Shown: positions 33,899-45,929, numbered from the stretch's first letter. The stretch: 64,000 bases of DNA from Haematobia irritans (GCF_050003625.1 NC_134400.1:47295096-47359095); one strand, 5' to 3'. The notes: a model not told the origin generated them from the letters alone. Numbers and translations are program-made.

Positions 33899-35157
33899 GA
33901 GGGTGATACGGTCAAAATTTGGTCAATATAAACTTGACGTATTTCTTTCAATTTTGCATTTAAAAAACCTGAACACTCCTCATTTTGAAGGTGTGTGTGT
34001 GTAGAATGTTGCTCCTATTTTGATTTTGGAATTCACTCTTCAGTTGTCAAAATGCCGTCCAAGCAAGAAGAGCAGCGTATCAAAATTTTGCTCGCGCATC
34101 GCGAAAATCCGAGCTACTCGCACGCAAAGCTGGCAAAATCGCTAAAAGTTGCCAAATCAACCGTTACAAATGTAAATAAAGTGTTTGGGGAACGTTTGTC
34201 GACAGCCAGGAAGTCTGGATCGGGGGAAAATCGAAACCGAACCGAAAAACGGAAGCCGCTGAGACGACAAAGAGAGTTGCCGGTAGTTTCAAGCGAAACC
34301 CTAACCTCTCTCTCCGCGATGCCGCAAATAAGCTGGGAGTATCGTCTACAACCGTGCATCGAGCCAAAAAACGAGCCGGACTATCGACTTACAAGAAGGT
34401 AGTGAATCCAAATCGCGATCCCGGAGGTTGTACACGACGATGCTGACGAAGTTTGACTGCGTGGTAATGGACGACGACACCTACGTCAAAACCGACTACA
34501 AGCAGCTTCCGGGACAGGAGTTTTATACGGCAAAAGGTAGCAGATATTTTCAAACACATAAAACTGTCAAAGTTCGCAAAGAAATATCAGGTTTGGCAAG
34601 CCATGTGTACCTGTGGCTTGAAAAGCAGCATTTTCATAGCTTCCGGGACTGTCAACCAAGAAATTTACGTGAAAGAGTGTTTGAATAAACGTCTGCTGCC
34701 TTTCCTGAAGAAACACGGTTGTTCCGTACTGTTTTGGCCGGATTTGGCATCTGGCCATTACGGTAAAAAGGCCATTGAGTGGTACGCCGCCAACAACGTG
34801 TAGGTGGTTCCCAAGGACAAGAACCCTCCCAACACGCCAGAGCTCCGCCCAATTGACAAATACTGGGCTATTGTCATGCGGAACCTAAAGAAGACCAAAA
34901 AAAAAACTGCTAAGGGCGAGCAGCAGCAAACTGGCTTTCTGCGGCGAAGAAGGTGGACAAGGTGGCTGTCCAAAATCTGATGGCAGGTGTCAAGCGTGAG
35001 GCCCGGCAATTCGGATTTGGAAAAGCCTAACTGAATATTTTTCCTGAATTTTATACTAATTGAACTTGAAAAAGAAATTTAATTTGATTTTTTAAATAAA
35101 CGATTTCGCCGATTTACACGCGTTTTCTCTTGACCAAATTTTGACCGTATCACCCGT
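33899..35157 (+). mobile_element. DD37E-type Tc1/mariner element, copy 2 (dead)
   Basis: 1259 bp with ends GAGGGTGATACGGTCAAAAT and the inverted ATTTTGACCGTATCACCCGT, flanked by TA (33897-33898, 35158-35159). Translation from 34052 gives the same MPSKQEEQ start and HTH as copy 1, without that copy's early stop. Damage: a 1-2-base change near 34240 and a deletion near 34414 break the frame, a TAG follows AANNV (34801), and the catalytic Glu reads Asp (PELRPIDKYW). The copies otherwise differ at few sites, so both are fairly recent. Confidence 0.88.
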
Positions 35158-35159
35158 TA

Positions 35160-35580
35160 ATAAAAATAATATCGAGAGCTAAACATCCTAGAATGGAAAG
35201 CGAATTCAACTTGTGCGCGTGATTATGTTCGTAAGCTTCATCATTTTCATGAGCGTATTTACCTACACGCAAAACAAAAACGTTTGGAAAACGTGTACCG
35301 GAAACGTTTTTCTTTTAGTTTTTTAATTGTTCCGAAACTTTTAAACTTTTATCACCAAAAAAATCATTTGTTACAAAATGTTTATTTTTTCAATAATTTT
35401 TCAGTCCATTTCGTTTATATAAAGCACTGTTCCTTTCTGACTTTAAGTCTTTAATAAGACACATTTTACAGGTCATAGTAAAAATTTAATATAGTAGTAT
35501 GTGATGTTGAACATCTTTTCGGAATCTTCCGAACATACCTGGAATATATGTAGAAACAAAAAAAAAAAAAAACAAAAAAA
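35160..35580. other. Unassigned; possible left part of a TIR element
   Basis: TACACGCAAAACAAAAACG near 35271 is roughly inverted at 36478-36505 (ATTTTTTTGTGTGTATA). A TA-inserting element with SINEs inside may span 35273-36503, but the ends match poorly. A poly-A-rich run is at 35558-35583. Confidence 0.3.
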
Positions 35581-35640
35581 AAACTTTTTGGTGTTCGGTC
35601 GAAGCAGTGATCGAACCCACGACCCTTGGCATGCAAGGCG
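35581..35640 (-). mobile_element. SINE head fragment
   Basis: Minus-strand tRNA-like head with B-box region (GATCGAACCCACGACC on plus) directly abutting the tail of the next SINE. Confidence 0.65.
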
Positions 35641-35988
35641 GACTAGGCTAGGTTAGGTTATGTGGCAGCGCGATGTATCAGGCTCACTTATACTATTCAG
35701 TCCATTGTGATACCACAGTGGTGAACTTCTCTCTTATCACTGAGTGCTGCCCGATTCCATGTTAAGCTCAATGACAAGGGACTTCCTTTTTATAGCCGAG
35801 TCCGAACGGCGTTCCACATTCCAGTGAAAACACTTAGAGAAGCTTTGAAACCCTCAGAAATGTCACCAGCATTACTGAGGTGGGATAATCCACCGCTGAA
35901 AAACTTTTTGGTGTTCGGTCGTAGCAGGAATCGAACCCACGACCTTGTGTATGCAAGGCGGGCATGCTAACCATTGCACCACGGTGGC
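35641..35988 (-). mobile_element. tRNA-derived SINE, full length
   Basis: Minus strand: head at 35988-35930 with A box (TGGTGCAATGGTTAGCATGC) and B box, full body, GGCTGCC and a short CCTAACCTA tail at 35641-35660. A further head fragment (TGCTCCACGGTGGCC on plus) lies at 35995-36020. Confidence 0.9.
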
Positions 35989-36129
35989 GAAGGTAGCACC
36001 CACTGCTCCACGGTGGCCAACTAAATGTATGTTTCTGTCACATTAAGTTTGTTTAATCGGCTGGTGGGCGCCGCAAGCTATGCTACATAAATATAACTTA
36101 TATGGATAATTGTCTATTGTTGACAATAA

Positions 36130-36205
36130 CAGAGACATAGCTCAGTGGATAGTGTGTTGGCGTACAAATTGTACGGTCCGCGGTTCGATTCTCCGTCCAG
36201 GCGAA
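36130..36205 (+). repeat. tRNA-like sequence, probably a second SINE type
   Basis: A box TAGCTCAGTGG (36138-36148) and B box GGTTCGATTCT (36182-36192) have tRNA spacing, but the acceptor-stem ends do not pair. It is therefore more likely the head of a tRNA-derived SINE than a tRNA gene. A poly-T run follows at 36320. Confidence 0.5.
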
Positions 36206-37748
36206 AGGTAAAATCGAATAATTTCTTCTACATTGTTTGTATAAAAGGTGCCAAGAACTAAAAAAACTCGTGGAAGTGAGAAAGGTGTGAGGGAAAATGC
36301 CATTAGCCAGAAAAGATTGTTTTTTTTTTTTTGAGTTAGTCTTTATGAAATTGTTTTTACATTCTGGAAAAGAATAAACGTTTATCACAAAAAGTATATA
36401 CTCTTCTTCCAAATAAACTTCCTTACAGCGAAAAGCAAATGAAAAACGAACTTTGTTTGTCTAAAATTTCGTTTGGGATGAAAGAATTATTTTTTTGTGT
36501 GTATATTTGTAACTCACGCACACTTATGAACAGATTAATTTTGTAGCTCACGCTCATGTACGACCTTGTAGTAATCACGCAGACGCATACTCACGCAGTT
36601 GCCATAAGAGTGCCCTACCACTGTCGCGTGAGTCAAGAAACTGTTCATGAGTTGGAACAATTTGGGGTCACGATCAGATCTCTAATCTGTATCAAAATGT
36701 CGTCTTTTAGTGTCACTTTTTACAAAATCTCAATGGTAACACTAGGCCAAATATAGGCACCCTCGGCCATAGCCTATAATGGAGGGTACCTATAATTCGT
36801 TATAAGCCAAGCTTGCAACTTTATTTTCTTGCTTCGACTTCGACAATCTAATGCTGCTGGTGGCAGCTGTCTTGGCAAGTTAAGTGTCAAATTTTTCATT
36901 TATTCCCCCCATTAGTTCTAAGAACTTTGCGATGAGATTGTAGACACATTCTACACAAATGTGTTTTGTTTTCGTCATTTTGGTATGTTTTTTTTTCACC
37001 ACAATTATCTGGCAAATATCTTACCGAGAAAAAAAGGCTAAACAAAATCTCTTTGCTCTGTCTTCCCAGCTTGGTTTTGGATAACATGAAAGTTTAAACT
37101 TACAGATGTTTTCTTAAGATAGCCAGTAATAGTAGCTCCCACACTAACTTTGTTTACTATAATCTGGTTGAATAGTAAACATGTTTGGATTTTGACAAAG
37201 AGGAAAATAACCCAAATAGCTAACATAGCTGATGACAGAAGGTCGGATTAAATTTGGGCAAATAAAAAAATTGGAGTCTATTGCTTTCAGGAATGAGCCA
37301 GAGAGAGAGGGCCTTTGAAAGGTAACATACTTCTACGAATATCATCCTCATATTGGCAAATCCACATTTTTCGGTATGAACGTAAAATGAAGGAAAATCC
37401 ATAAACATAGATCGATTTGGACGATTTAAGATTTTAATCAAATTTTACGCACATTTCTGGCAGATATTAGAAAACCAAAATGCTTGAGGATCAGCGTTAA
37501 AGTTGCGGCACCAAAAGTTTCACTGGCAATAAAAAGTGGTACTCTTTCTCATAAAAATTTACGAGTTACCATATTCACCGTCCAAAAATATTATTTTGCT
37601 CTTAAAACATGTTTGGGTTGAATATGGGGATTTCGAACTACCCTGAATGCGAGGACACAATCCATGGTTGCCCAACATGATCCCGATTTGGTTAATTTAT
37701 TTTACTAAAGAAATAGGATAACCTTAGGTCTATATGTCTTCAACTTAC
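36206..37748. other. Intron or 3' part of the PDZ gene, no exon proven
   Basis: It follows the last visible donor of the minus-strand gene. A MITE fragment lies at about 37575-37620 (TTTTGCTCTTAAAACATGTT). The rest is unassigned. I found no exon that continues the protein in the right phase with good splice signals. Confidence 0.45.
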
Positions 37749-40711
37749 CTTGAATTTTTTTCTTATCCCTCTCCTCGCTGACATTCATCTCCATATCATT
37801 ATCTCCTTGATCTCGGTCTATTTCCAGTGATTTAAAGGAATCCTCCTCATAGTTCGTATGCGTTTCTCTCGATTTTGGCTCAGGATTAACACTCTCTATT
37901 GAATCCACTGAGGATGAAGTGATTATCTCCTTAGCTTCTCGCTCTTCAGTTGTTGAAACATTTGGCAAGTATATAGTTTCCAATAAATCACCCGAATTAG
38001 TTTGTGATAAAAGAGGCAAATTCGATGGAATTTCTGGTGACTTATCCATTACCGAAGGTAATTTCTCACTAGACAAAGTTATAACCATTTGCGAGAGAGG
38101 AGTAGACGCTATTTCAGAGGCTTCACTCTTTAGAACATCCTTCGGAAGTACAATATGATGTTCTACACCCACAATGATACGTTCCATATGGGGTTTGGGT
38201 ATTTCGATTATCGGAGTTATGGGAGCTTCCTCTTTACTAGTTTTGGGTGGTATTGTCGAGTTGGATGTTTCTAGTGATCCCCTTCTTTTGGGTATGGGTT
38301 TACCTGAATCACCACTACCGCGACGTTGTGGTATTGGAGGCTTGGGCTTGGGTGCTGGTTTGGGTTTCGATTTGAGCTTGGGAGATGGGGGTGCGGTTTG
38401 AGTGATTTCCTTCACAGGGTTAAGTTTCTCTCCAGCTTTTTTAGGTTTGGGAGAAAGTTTTGGTGATGGAGTTTTGGCGTAGAGAATTGTTTTGGAATCC
38501 AAGATTACATTTTCTTCGGTAGGCACTTCTTCAATTTTTATATTCTCTTTGGATTCTAAGGATTTTTCTGCGGTGTTAGGTAAGTTTTCTGGATTTTTAA
38601 GAATTTCCACTATTTTGGATTCCTTGGGTTCTGCTTCAACAATATTTTTATGCAAGACATAGGTAGGTTCATCTTGTACTAAATCTTCAGAAGACGAAGG
38701 AGTTATGACCAAAGGAGATGCTAAGATTTCCTTATCGCAATTGTCAAGTCCAGGTGAAGGAGGCTGTTCCATATCCTCTTTGTCCTTACCATCAATTTTA
38801 AGGCTTGTATTGATTTCATTCATTTCCTGAGGGCTTTGTTTTTCACCTTCTTCTTTTGATTCAAGGCCACTTAAATCGAAACCTTGATCATCATCACGCC
38901 TGAAGTCATCGTATTGAAATAGTTTTTCTGCTTCCTTACGAACTTTCTGATAACTCTCAATCAGTTTTTGAGCTTCCATTTCCAAACGCTTCTCTTCTTC
39001 GGTTTTCTTCACCAATTTTGGTTTCTTCTTCATGGATTCTTTTTGATTTGCAAAACGTTTCAAGGCTTGCTTTTCAGCATCTTTGAGGACATCGTCTATC
39101 AGCTGTTGAGGATCAATATCCTTTAACTGATCCTTGGTTTCGGATTTGAAGAGTTCATGTTCTTTTCCCATGGGCGATTTAAACATCTCGGGGTTGGGTA
39201 TCTCTTTTGTTAACTCATTGTGTTTGGTTACTTGTGTATCACCATCCTTGGAAATTGTTAATGTTTCACTAAGCTCTCTTATTAAACTTGGTTCACCCTC
39301 TGTCTTAGCCTCCTCATCTTTGCCAGCTGTTAATATATGCTCTGTGTCCTCAAACGTTTCCACAATCTGATGTTCACACTCCACCAAATCCACGCCTCCC
39401 TTGCTATTCGTTTGTATTTGCTTACCACACTCCGATAAATTCAAAATACCTCGAACAATACTTTGCTTATCTTGTGGATTATGGGCCTCTTCCGATAATC
39501 GAGTTTCCGCTTGGGCGGTAACTGTTAACGGTTTCGCTAAGGTCCCTAGATCATGTAGGCTATCTTGTGATTGGATTTTCTTCAATTTGGCTTTCTCCCT
39601 ATGGCTTTCAGAGGATTTTTGTATCTTCTCTTCACCGGTTGTTGAGTCCTTGGTCCGTATCTCGGAATAGGCTTTCTGATCCGATTCAAATTGACGTTCT
39701 TCCAAAACTGTGATTTTAGTATTGGCCTGACGTTCGGCATAAGGTTGAAGAGTAAAGGCAATGGCTTTATTTTCTGTTGGGGTCTTGGCCGATGTTAACA
39801 GTTTCTTAAACTCATCAGCTATCGATGATTTGGTAAACTCTTCAGGGATTGAAGTACCCATAAGATCTCCTAAATTGTTCTCCCCCATTTGTGATGATGA
39901 AGTTGATGTGGTCGATGATGTTGTTGATGATTTGATGATCTTTTTCGTAGTTGTAGTCGTTTTCGTTTCAGTTTTCATAGTGGTCAGTTGGGTTTCCGTT
40001 TTCATTTCCTGGGAAGATTGGCAAGATTGAGTGGTATCTTTATTTGAGGTTTCAGCAATTTCCATTTGTTGATGTTTTTCTTTTTTGATTGCAATCACTT
40101 CTAAGGGCTTCACAGAATGCTCTTTCTCTGCTTCATTAGCAGCAGGGTCCTTTGACTCTTGTTTAGTTGTAGTCTTGTTTTCGGACTCATCTTTAGTAGA
40201 AATAGGGAGTGAGGACTCATCTTTTCTAGGGATAGGATCTTTGGACTCCTCAATCTTTGATTTTTCATTTGTAGTAGAGTCCTTTGCGTCCTCAATATTG
40301 GTGGCTTGCTGGGAATGCCCTTTTACCTTCTCACAATTTATTTCATCATTCCTCTTCGTGTCTGTTTCTGTGATCTTTCCATCAACTTCTTCCTCTAGCG
40401 AAGTCTTACTATCCCTGGTCTTATGATCGTCAGTGCTGCTGCCATTATCATCACTTGAGTTATTCATATTGCCCAAAATACTACTGGAATTGATTTTGCC
40501 TTCTCGTATAATTTTCTTAAGATTTTCCAATTCTTCCGTAGGCACTGTGGGCGGTACAACAGGCATGCCAATAAATGCTGGCTTCTTAGATTTGAGTGTT
40601 GACGCACCAGTAGCAATTACCGATTTTCTTGGATTCCCTTCCTTAAGATTTTCTTCAGTTTTTGCCACTTCAGATTTCTGCTGACTCAAGTCATCAACTA
40701 TGACAATGGGT
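37749..40711 (-). CDS. PDZ-domain scaffold protein, exon 3 (residues ~935-1921, incomplete)
   Basis: Third visible coding exon of the minus-strand gene. The acceptor (CTCTTCGATATAG) precedes 40711 and the donor CAAG/GTAAGT is at 37748-37747. It opens by completing a Gly codon begun in exon 2 and ends one base into a codon, so at least one more exon is needed. The 987 residues are low complexity: Ser/Thr/Glu/Lys-rich with repeated ESKDPxxxKDES phrases near the start, a long charged helix (about residues 1470-1545, KQALKRFANQKESMKKK onward) that may form a coiled coil, and a Pro/Lys tract (about 1700-1745) with PPIPQRRGS and IPKRRGS. The latter resemble SH3-binding and basophilic kinase sites. 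No second domain is recognisable. The 2963-bp exon is open throughout, which shows it is real. Confidence 0.9.
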
Positions 40712-41094
40712 CTATATCGAAGAGATAAGAGGAAACACACAAAACAAAAACGAAAGTAATTAATATGGATGAAAATATGTTCTAAATTCTACATAGATAT
40801 TGTATTGAAATTGTTTGTTTACCTCCTCCACTTCTTCTAACCGGAATTTAACTTCGTTTTTTTTTTTTTGGAAAACTTCGTTTAACGTAACCTTAACCTT
40901 TTCAATTTGAAATGTATACTAAAGTTCTCGATTTCTTTACTAGGTTTATTTGCGGTGTTTTTATTTATTTTCATTTGTCTTTTTTTGTATATGATGGTGT
41001 TGACGACACCGATATTGTAGACTTGATAAATGCGAGCACGAGCACCTGTAGTGGAGGTGCAACTGTTATCAGTCTTTTTTTTGTTTTGTTTTGT

Positions 41095-41375
41095 CAATTT
41101 TATAGCCTCCTCCTCCATAGGCTGGAGGGCAACAAAAGTTTCCCTACCGTTTGTAACACTTGGAAATATTTGGTTTCGATCATTCATCAGTAAAGGGTTT
41201 TTGGCAACCAAAATTAATTTTTTTAGTTGGGGTGAAATTCTGAGTCTATTCAGTGATGTTCTACCGTCCATCCGTCTGTTGAAATCACTCTAACCGAACA
41301 GCTATAGGCTTGAAACTTGTCAAAAGTAATTGTTATCCATGGTGGAGTGTACATTAGATTCGACCTTGCTGAGTT
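41095..41375 (-). mobile_element. DINE-like family A, 3' part, decayed
   Basis: On the minus strand this contains the core (CAACAGACGGATGGACGG, GACTCAGAATTTC), TGTTACAAACGG and a 3' end resembling CCTATGGAGGAGGAGGCTATAA. The ~180-bp units are missing. An open frame through it is a by-product. Confidence 0.65.
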
Positions 41376-41589
41376 TTTGGCTTATCGTTTTGATAAATTA
41401 TCGAATGAAATGCAATATTCGTAATAAAAGCTACCAAGACCACGTTAAGAGGGTCATATCCCTTTCGCGAAATTTTTCATAAGTAAACCGCAAAATTGGA
41501 CCTCAGTTTTGTAATAGTAAGGTCCCATGTCCCCGCCGTCTCATAAAGCAAATCCAATAGTGCCACGTTAAGAATGGAGATCTAGCTGC

Positions 41590-41755
41590 AGATGCGAATG
41601 AATGCTGCCACTTAAAGGAACTTTGAAACACTCAAAGAATTCACCAGCATTGCTAAAAGGGGGTATTCCCCGCTGAAAAACTTGTTGGTGGAATTCAACC
41701 CACGATCCTTTATATGTAAGGAGGACATGGTTATCATTGTGCCACGATGGCTCCC
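41590..41755 (-). mobile_element. tRNA-derived SINE, 5' half, decayed
   Basis: Minus strand: head at 41755-41700 with recognisable but mutated A and B boxes, part of the body, then truncation at about 41590. Confidence 0.6.
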
Positions 41756-42083
41756 GTCCTACTGGCCAGGTAGATCAAGTTCGAATATGGACTAATATTG
41801 TCAAATTCTATAGAGTAGAGAGAGAGCTAATAATCTGACAGTACATTCGTCTACCAATTCTTCCGTATATTTGTTTGTCGAATTCTTCGCACACATTTCC
41901 ATTCGATATTTTGACCACCCGTCCATCCAGTTATCTAACACTCTTTCGACCGCTTATATCAATGTCCGTCCGCCTAACTTTTGACTGCAGGCATATTAAG
42001 TTGGATTAACAGCCCTTATTAGAGCTAATAAGTGCAGTCTGTCTGTCCATCCTTCTATCTGCCTTTAAGTTCATCTGTCTATT

Positions 42084-44642
42084 CCCAGCAAAAAAAGCTT
42101 CGCCAAAAAAAGTAGTGAAAATGTTCTTTTTGGATCCGGAAGTGGTGCAAAATTGGCGCAGAAGCGATGAATTTAACATGGACTTGTCATAGGACGGATG
42201 TCCACCATTTCAATAGCCGTTGCACAGAATTTGCATCACATCTTAAGGTGTGATTCGAATTCAGTGTTTTGGATGTCAATTAAAAAATGTTGTAGTATTT
42301 TGCAAATAAAAATTTTTTATATTTTTTTATGGTTTCTAATGGTTTTCTGAAACGTTTGAGCCCAAATATTTTCAAAAATTTGCAAATTTTCTAGACTGGA
42401 TTTAGCATTTTTTTCGACAAAATATCAATAATTTGTACCATTTTATTAATTCGTAATCTGTTTTTAACCTATTTGTTACAAAAAAAAAAATAATATTACT
42501 CATATCTATATATATAAAATTCAATCTATGTTTGTTTATTTGTTTGTTTGTTTGTATGTACCGAGTTGGCTCCGAAACGGCTGAACCGATTTACTTGAAA
42601 CTTTCAGAGATCGTAGGGGGCGTTCATGTGGTGATAATAGGGTACCTCATTTTTTGACACCTGGTCGTGGAGGGGGACCTCCCCTTTGTCGGACTTTTTG
42701 AAAATTGGACCAAAGTTGACCGATTTGGTTAAAATTTTCGTTGAAGATTGGGGTTGGCATCTAGACAAAGATCCGCTACTTTTTATTTCGATATTTGGTG
42801 GCGGAGGGGGGCCTCTCCTTTGTTCGACTTTTTTTAAAGTACAGTGAAAAAACTAAAATTCTCTAAATTATCTGAGATTTACAGAGAACATGTGGTGAGG
42901 TTATGGAATTAATATGGGGTACCCGATGATTTCATATGTGGATGGGGAGGGGGACCTCCCCCTTGCCCTACTTTTTGAAACTTGGAACAAAATTATGCGA
43001 TTTGCTTGAAATTTTCATTGAATGTTGGGGTTGGCATGTAGACAAAAATCCGCTACATTATTTTTCGATATTTGGTCGGGGAGGGGGACCACCCCTTTGC
43101 CCAAATTTTTTTTTGAAAGTTCAAACAAAACTAAACTCCGCCGACTGAAATTTTACAGAAAAAATGGGTTACGAAATTTATATCAGGTTCCTGATTTTTT
43201 AATAAAAATAAAAGGACATAGGGAGACATCCGCTTCTCTTAAGTACATACAGATAAAATTAAACTTAAAATTTCAAGTAACTCGGTAATTACTTGAAATT
43301 TACAGAGGACTGGGGAGAGATCGTAACCTCCGTCAACCGTAATAGTTGATACCTGATTTTGTGATATTTGGACGGAAGAGAGGCCGCCCCTTTAGGCTTA
43401 TAATTTGCTTGACATTTTCTGGGACGTTTACAAAAGATACGCTAAATCACTTTTCGATATTTGGTCGGGGAGGAGGTCCTCCTCTAAAACTACAAAAAAA
43501 AATTTAAGTTTTCTTGAAATTTACAAAGGCAGTGGGGGAAGGTTATGAACGAAGAGGCAACCTTCCTTGCCCCACACTTGAAGGAAAGTTTCAAGAATTT
43601 TCAGGGAAGGTTAGGGGTGTCGATATTGTATCGGGGAAAGTGACGTCCCTTTAAAACAATAGAGCAAAATTTAAACATCTCCGATCTACTTGAAATTTAC
43701 AGGGACGTGGCAGGAGGTGATTAAATTTATACATAATTTTTAAATTACTATATGATTTTTCGATATCTGGTTGGGGAAGGGGAAAATTGAAATAAACTTT
43801 ATCGATCTACTTCGATAGAATTTATAGGGACCATTGAGTAGTTGCGAAATTAATATAGGGTACGTGATAGTCCGATATCAGGTGGGAGTGGAGCGAAGGT
43901 GGTTTCCCTTTAGTCCGTTTTTTTTTTTTCTTAAATTGAAAGTAGAGGGTTGTCCGTAAATGGGAACTCGATACATAATTTTATTATTTTTGCACAAGCT
44001 TCTGCCAGACTTCTTTTTAGTAAAGAACTTAAATTTACATGAAATTGGGAGCCAACGTAGAGGATGCATCATTTTCCAACATTTTAGCAAATGTTAATGT
44101 GGTAAAATTTTTTACTACTTTTGCTTTTTCCGATTTATTGGATGGGAAACAGTAATTCTTTGTATGTTATTATAATATAGTGCTTAATTTTCAGATATGT
44201 TGAGGACAAGGATACCTTTCCTTGACAAACCACTTAAAAAATGACAAACCACTAAACAATTCACAAGAAATATCGAAGATTGTCCAACTACTTGAATACA
44301 GAACATTATTAAAAAAAATTGGAGGAAAGGGTACACCCTCTCCCCAACATTTTTCAAGACGAACCGTTTTACATATGCAAGTAGTCCGATTTTACGAAAA
44401 AGCAAGTAGTCCGATTTGTTTGAAAGAATTCAAATCTTTTCGAATTTGTTTTCAGCACGAAGGATATGGTTGACTAAGTTCACGCAAAATGTTCCTACAA
44501 ATACGCTTCGGAAGGCGCAGCGAAGCGGGCCGGGTTACGCTAGTAATTATTAAAGAACATCGTTGGGAGGACATTTTTGGAAGTGCTTTTAAAGTTGTGC
44601 CTTTGGAACAACTTCCAATTTTTTTTGCTGGGTTGACTCTTC
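42084..44642 (+). repeat. CCCAGC-ended TIR repeat interrupted by a Helitron
   Basis: The left end CCCAGCAAAAAAAGCTTCGC at 42084 and the inverted right end CAATTTTTTTTGCTGGG at 44642 give 13-bp inverted termini. Its own DNA totals about 520 bp (42084-42504 plus 44544-44642), close to the 543-bp copy at 28054. The rest is a later Helitron. It has no coding capacity; the superfamily is unknown. Confidence 0.75.
42505..44543 (+). mobile_element. Non-autonomous Helitron
   Basis: 2039 bp inserted between A and T. The 5' end is TCTATATATATAAAATTCAA followed by TTTGTTTGTTTG and GCTCCGAAACGGCTGAACCG, a phrase common to animal Helitrons. The 3' end is a hairpin (GCTTCG...CGAAGC at 44506-44526) and GGGCCGGGTTACG followed by CTAG (44540-44543). 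The interior is built of ~150-300-bp repeats each with TTTCGATATTTGGTCGGGGA and GGGGGACCTCCCC. No Rep/helicase frame is present. Confidence 0.85.
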
Positions 44643-44839
44643 GTTCGGACTCTCTCTGTGTTCCTTCATCTGTACATCAACATGTCCATCTTGAATACAA
44701 AAACGTCGTGGTCAAGGCGGATCACTATACTTAATTAACCTAACCTAACCTAACCTAAGTGTCTAATTCAACAATCAATTTACTGCCTATTAGCGGCCTC
44801 ATTGCCTATCTTGTCAACCATCGATCCGTTAAAAGTTTA
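44643..44839. other. Unassigned block ending in CCTAA repeats
   Basis: It ends in AACCTAACCTAACCTAACC (44738-44757), like a SINE tail, but the preceding 90 bp do not match the SINE body in this window. 44760-44839 is unassigned. Confidence 0.35.
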
Positions 44840-45400
44840 GCTATGAGTCTATCTATCCCTATCGTATACCTATTCCTATACCTATCCTAAACCTATCTAT
44901 CTGTAACATATCCCTATTCTAGCCCTTTCCTATCCCTACAATATCCCAATCCCTATTCTATCCCTACCCCCCATCCCTATCACATCCCTACCCTTTCCTA
45001 TTTTATCCTATCCTTATCCCTATCCTATCCGTACAATATTCCATACCTATCCCATCCCTATACCTACAATATCCCATCCCCACCCTACCCCTATCCAATG
45101 CCTATTCCATCCCTATACGTACTCCTACACTGGTAGAAAAACCTATCTATCTGTAGCATATCCCTATCATATCCCTACCCTGTTCTATTTTATCCTATCC
45201 TTATCCCTATCCTATCTGTACAATATTCTATCCCTATCCCATCCCTATACCTACAATATCCCATCCCTATCCTATCCCCACCCTAGCCTTATCCAATGCC
45301 TATTCCATCCCTATACGTACTCCTATCACTATCCAATCCCTATCCTATCCCTATCATATCGCTATCCTATCCCTATCCTGTCAATACCTATACAGTAGAG
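44840..45400. repeat. Degenerate TATCCC/TATCC tandem repeat
   Basis: About 560 bp of CCTATCCCTATCCTATCC-type 5-6-bp units. A larger block was duplicated: CTATCTATCTGTA...CATATCCC occurs near 44895 and again near 45143. Apparent proteins rich in Tyr-Pro-Ile-Pro are by-products. Confidence 0.9.
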
Positions 45401-45929
45401 CAACAAATGGGGTTATATACCCAATCTAACCACCGTCTTATCATCTCTTTTCCTGCCCATCTGTTCGCCCTTTTGCATATCGTTCTACCTATCATTGTGC
45501 CCGTTTTTCTTTATATATACCCGCTGTCTATTAACACTCTTATTGGCTGTATCGCTTTCTTTAGACCTCATGTCGGTTCATTCATCCGCTTTCCTATTCG
45601 TCGATCCGCCTATCCGTTGGTTCAGCCATCTGATTGTTCGTCCGTCAGCCTATTTCTGTGTCCTTCGATCTACCTATCTAATTCCATAAATGAGTTTAGG
45701 GCTTTTATTTGCAGGCTATGGGTTATATTTGTCCGGTTTTTTAGATCATAGTTGATAAGTGCGAGTAAGAACGCCTGTATATGGCATGCGGCTTTTAGCA
45801 AGTTTTTTTATTCGATACAAATTTGGACTTTCATTGGTAACAATCGAAAATATTTGTTTCTCTGTCTGGAAGAAGTTCTAAGACAATTTAAGAGCGTTTT
45901 CAGTAAGTTAGTCCTTACATTCGTCAAAG

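Noticed and set aside
37100..37170. Possible small minus-strand exon (GATITGYLKKTS before a GTAAGT donor at about 37112)
   Set aside because: The donor is good, but no acceptor gives a phase compatible with the one-base overhang of exon 3 except a weak AG without a pyrimidine tract; the exon would be about 32 bp. I could not support it.
38174..40684. Plus-strand frames opposite exon 3, some over 100 codons
   Set aside because: Antisense shadows of a long Ser/Lys/Glu-rich exon; hydrophobic by complement, with no family match.
40882..41271. 129-codon minus-strand frame starting MDGRTSLNRLR
   Set aside because: The start lies in the core of a decayed DINE-like element, and the rest is repeat or low-complexity. 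It is in an intron of the PDZ gene.
44738..44757. CCTAA repeats considered as an interstitial telomere tract
   Set aside because: Only about four units, and the same pentamer is the tail of the local SINE family.
45296..45751. 151-codon plus-strand frame rich in Tyr-Pro-Ile-Pro
   Set aside because: Its first part translates the TATCCC tandem repeat, with no known domain after it.
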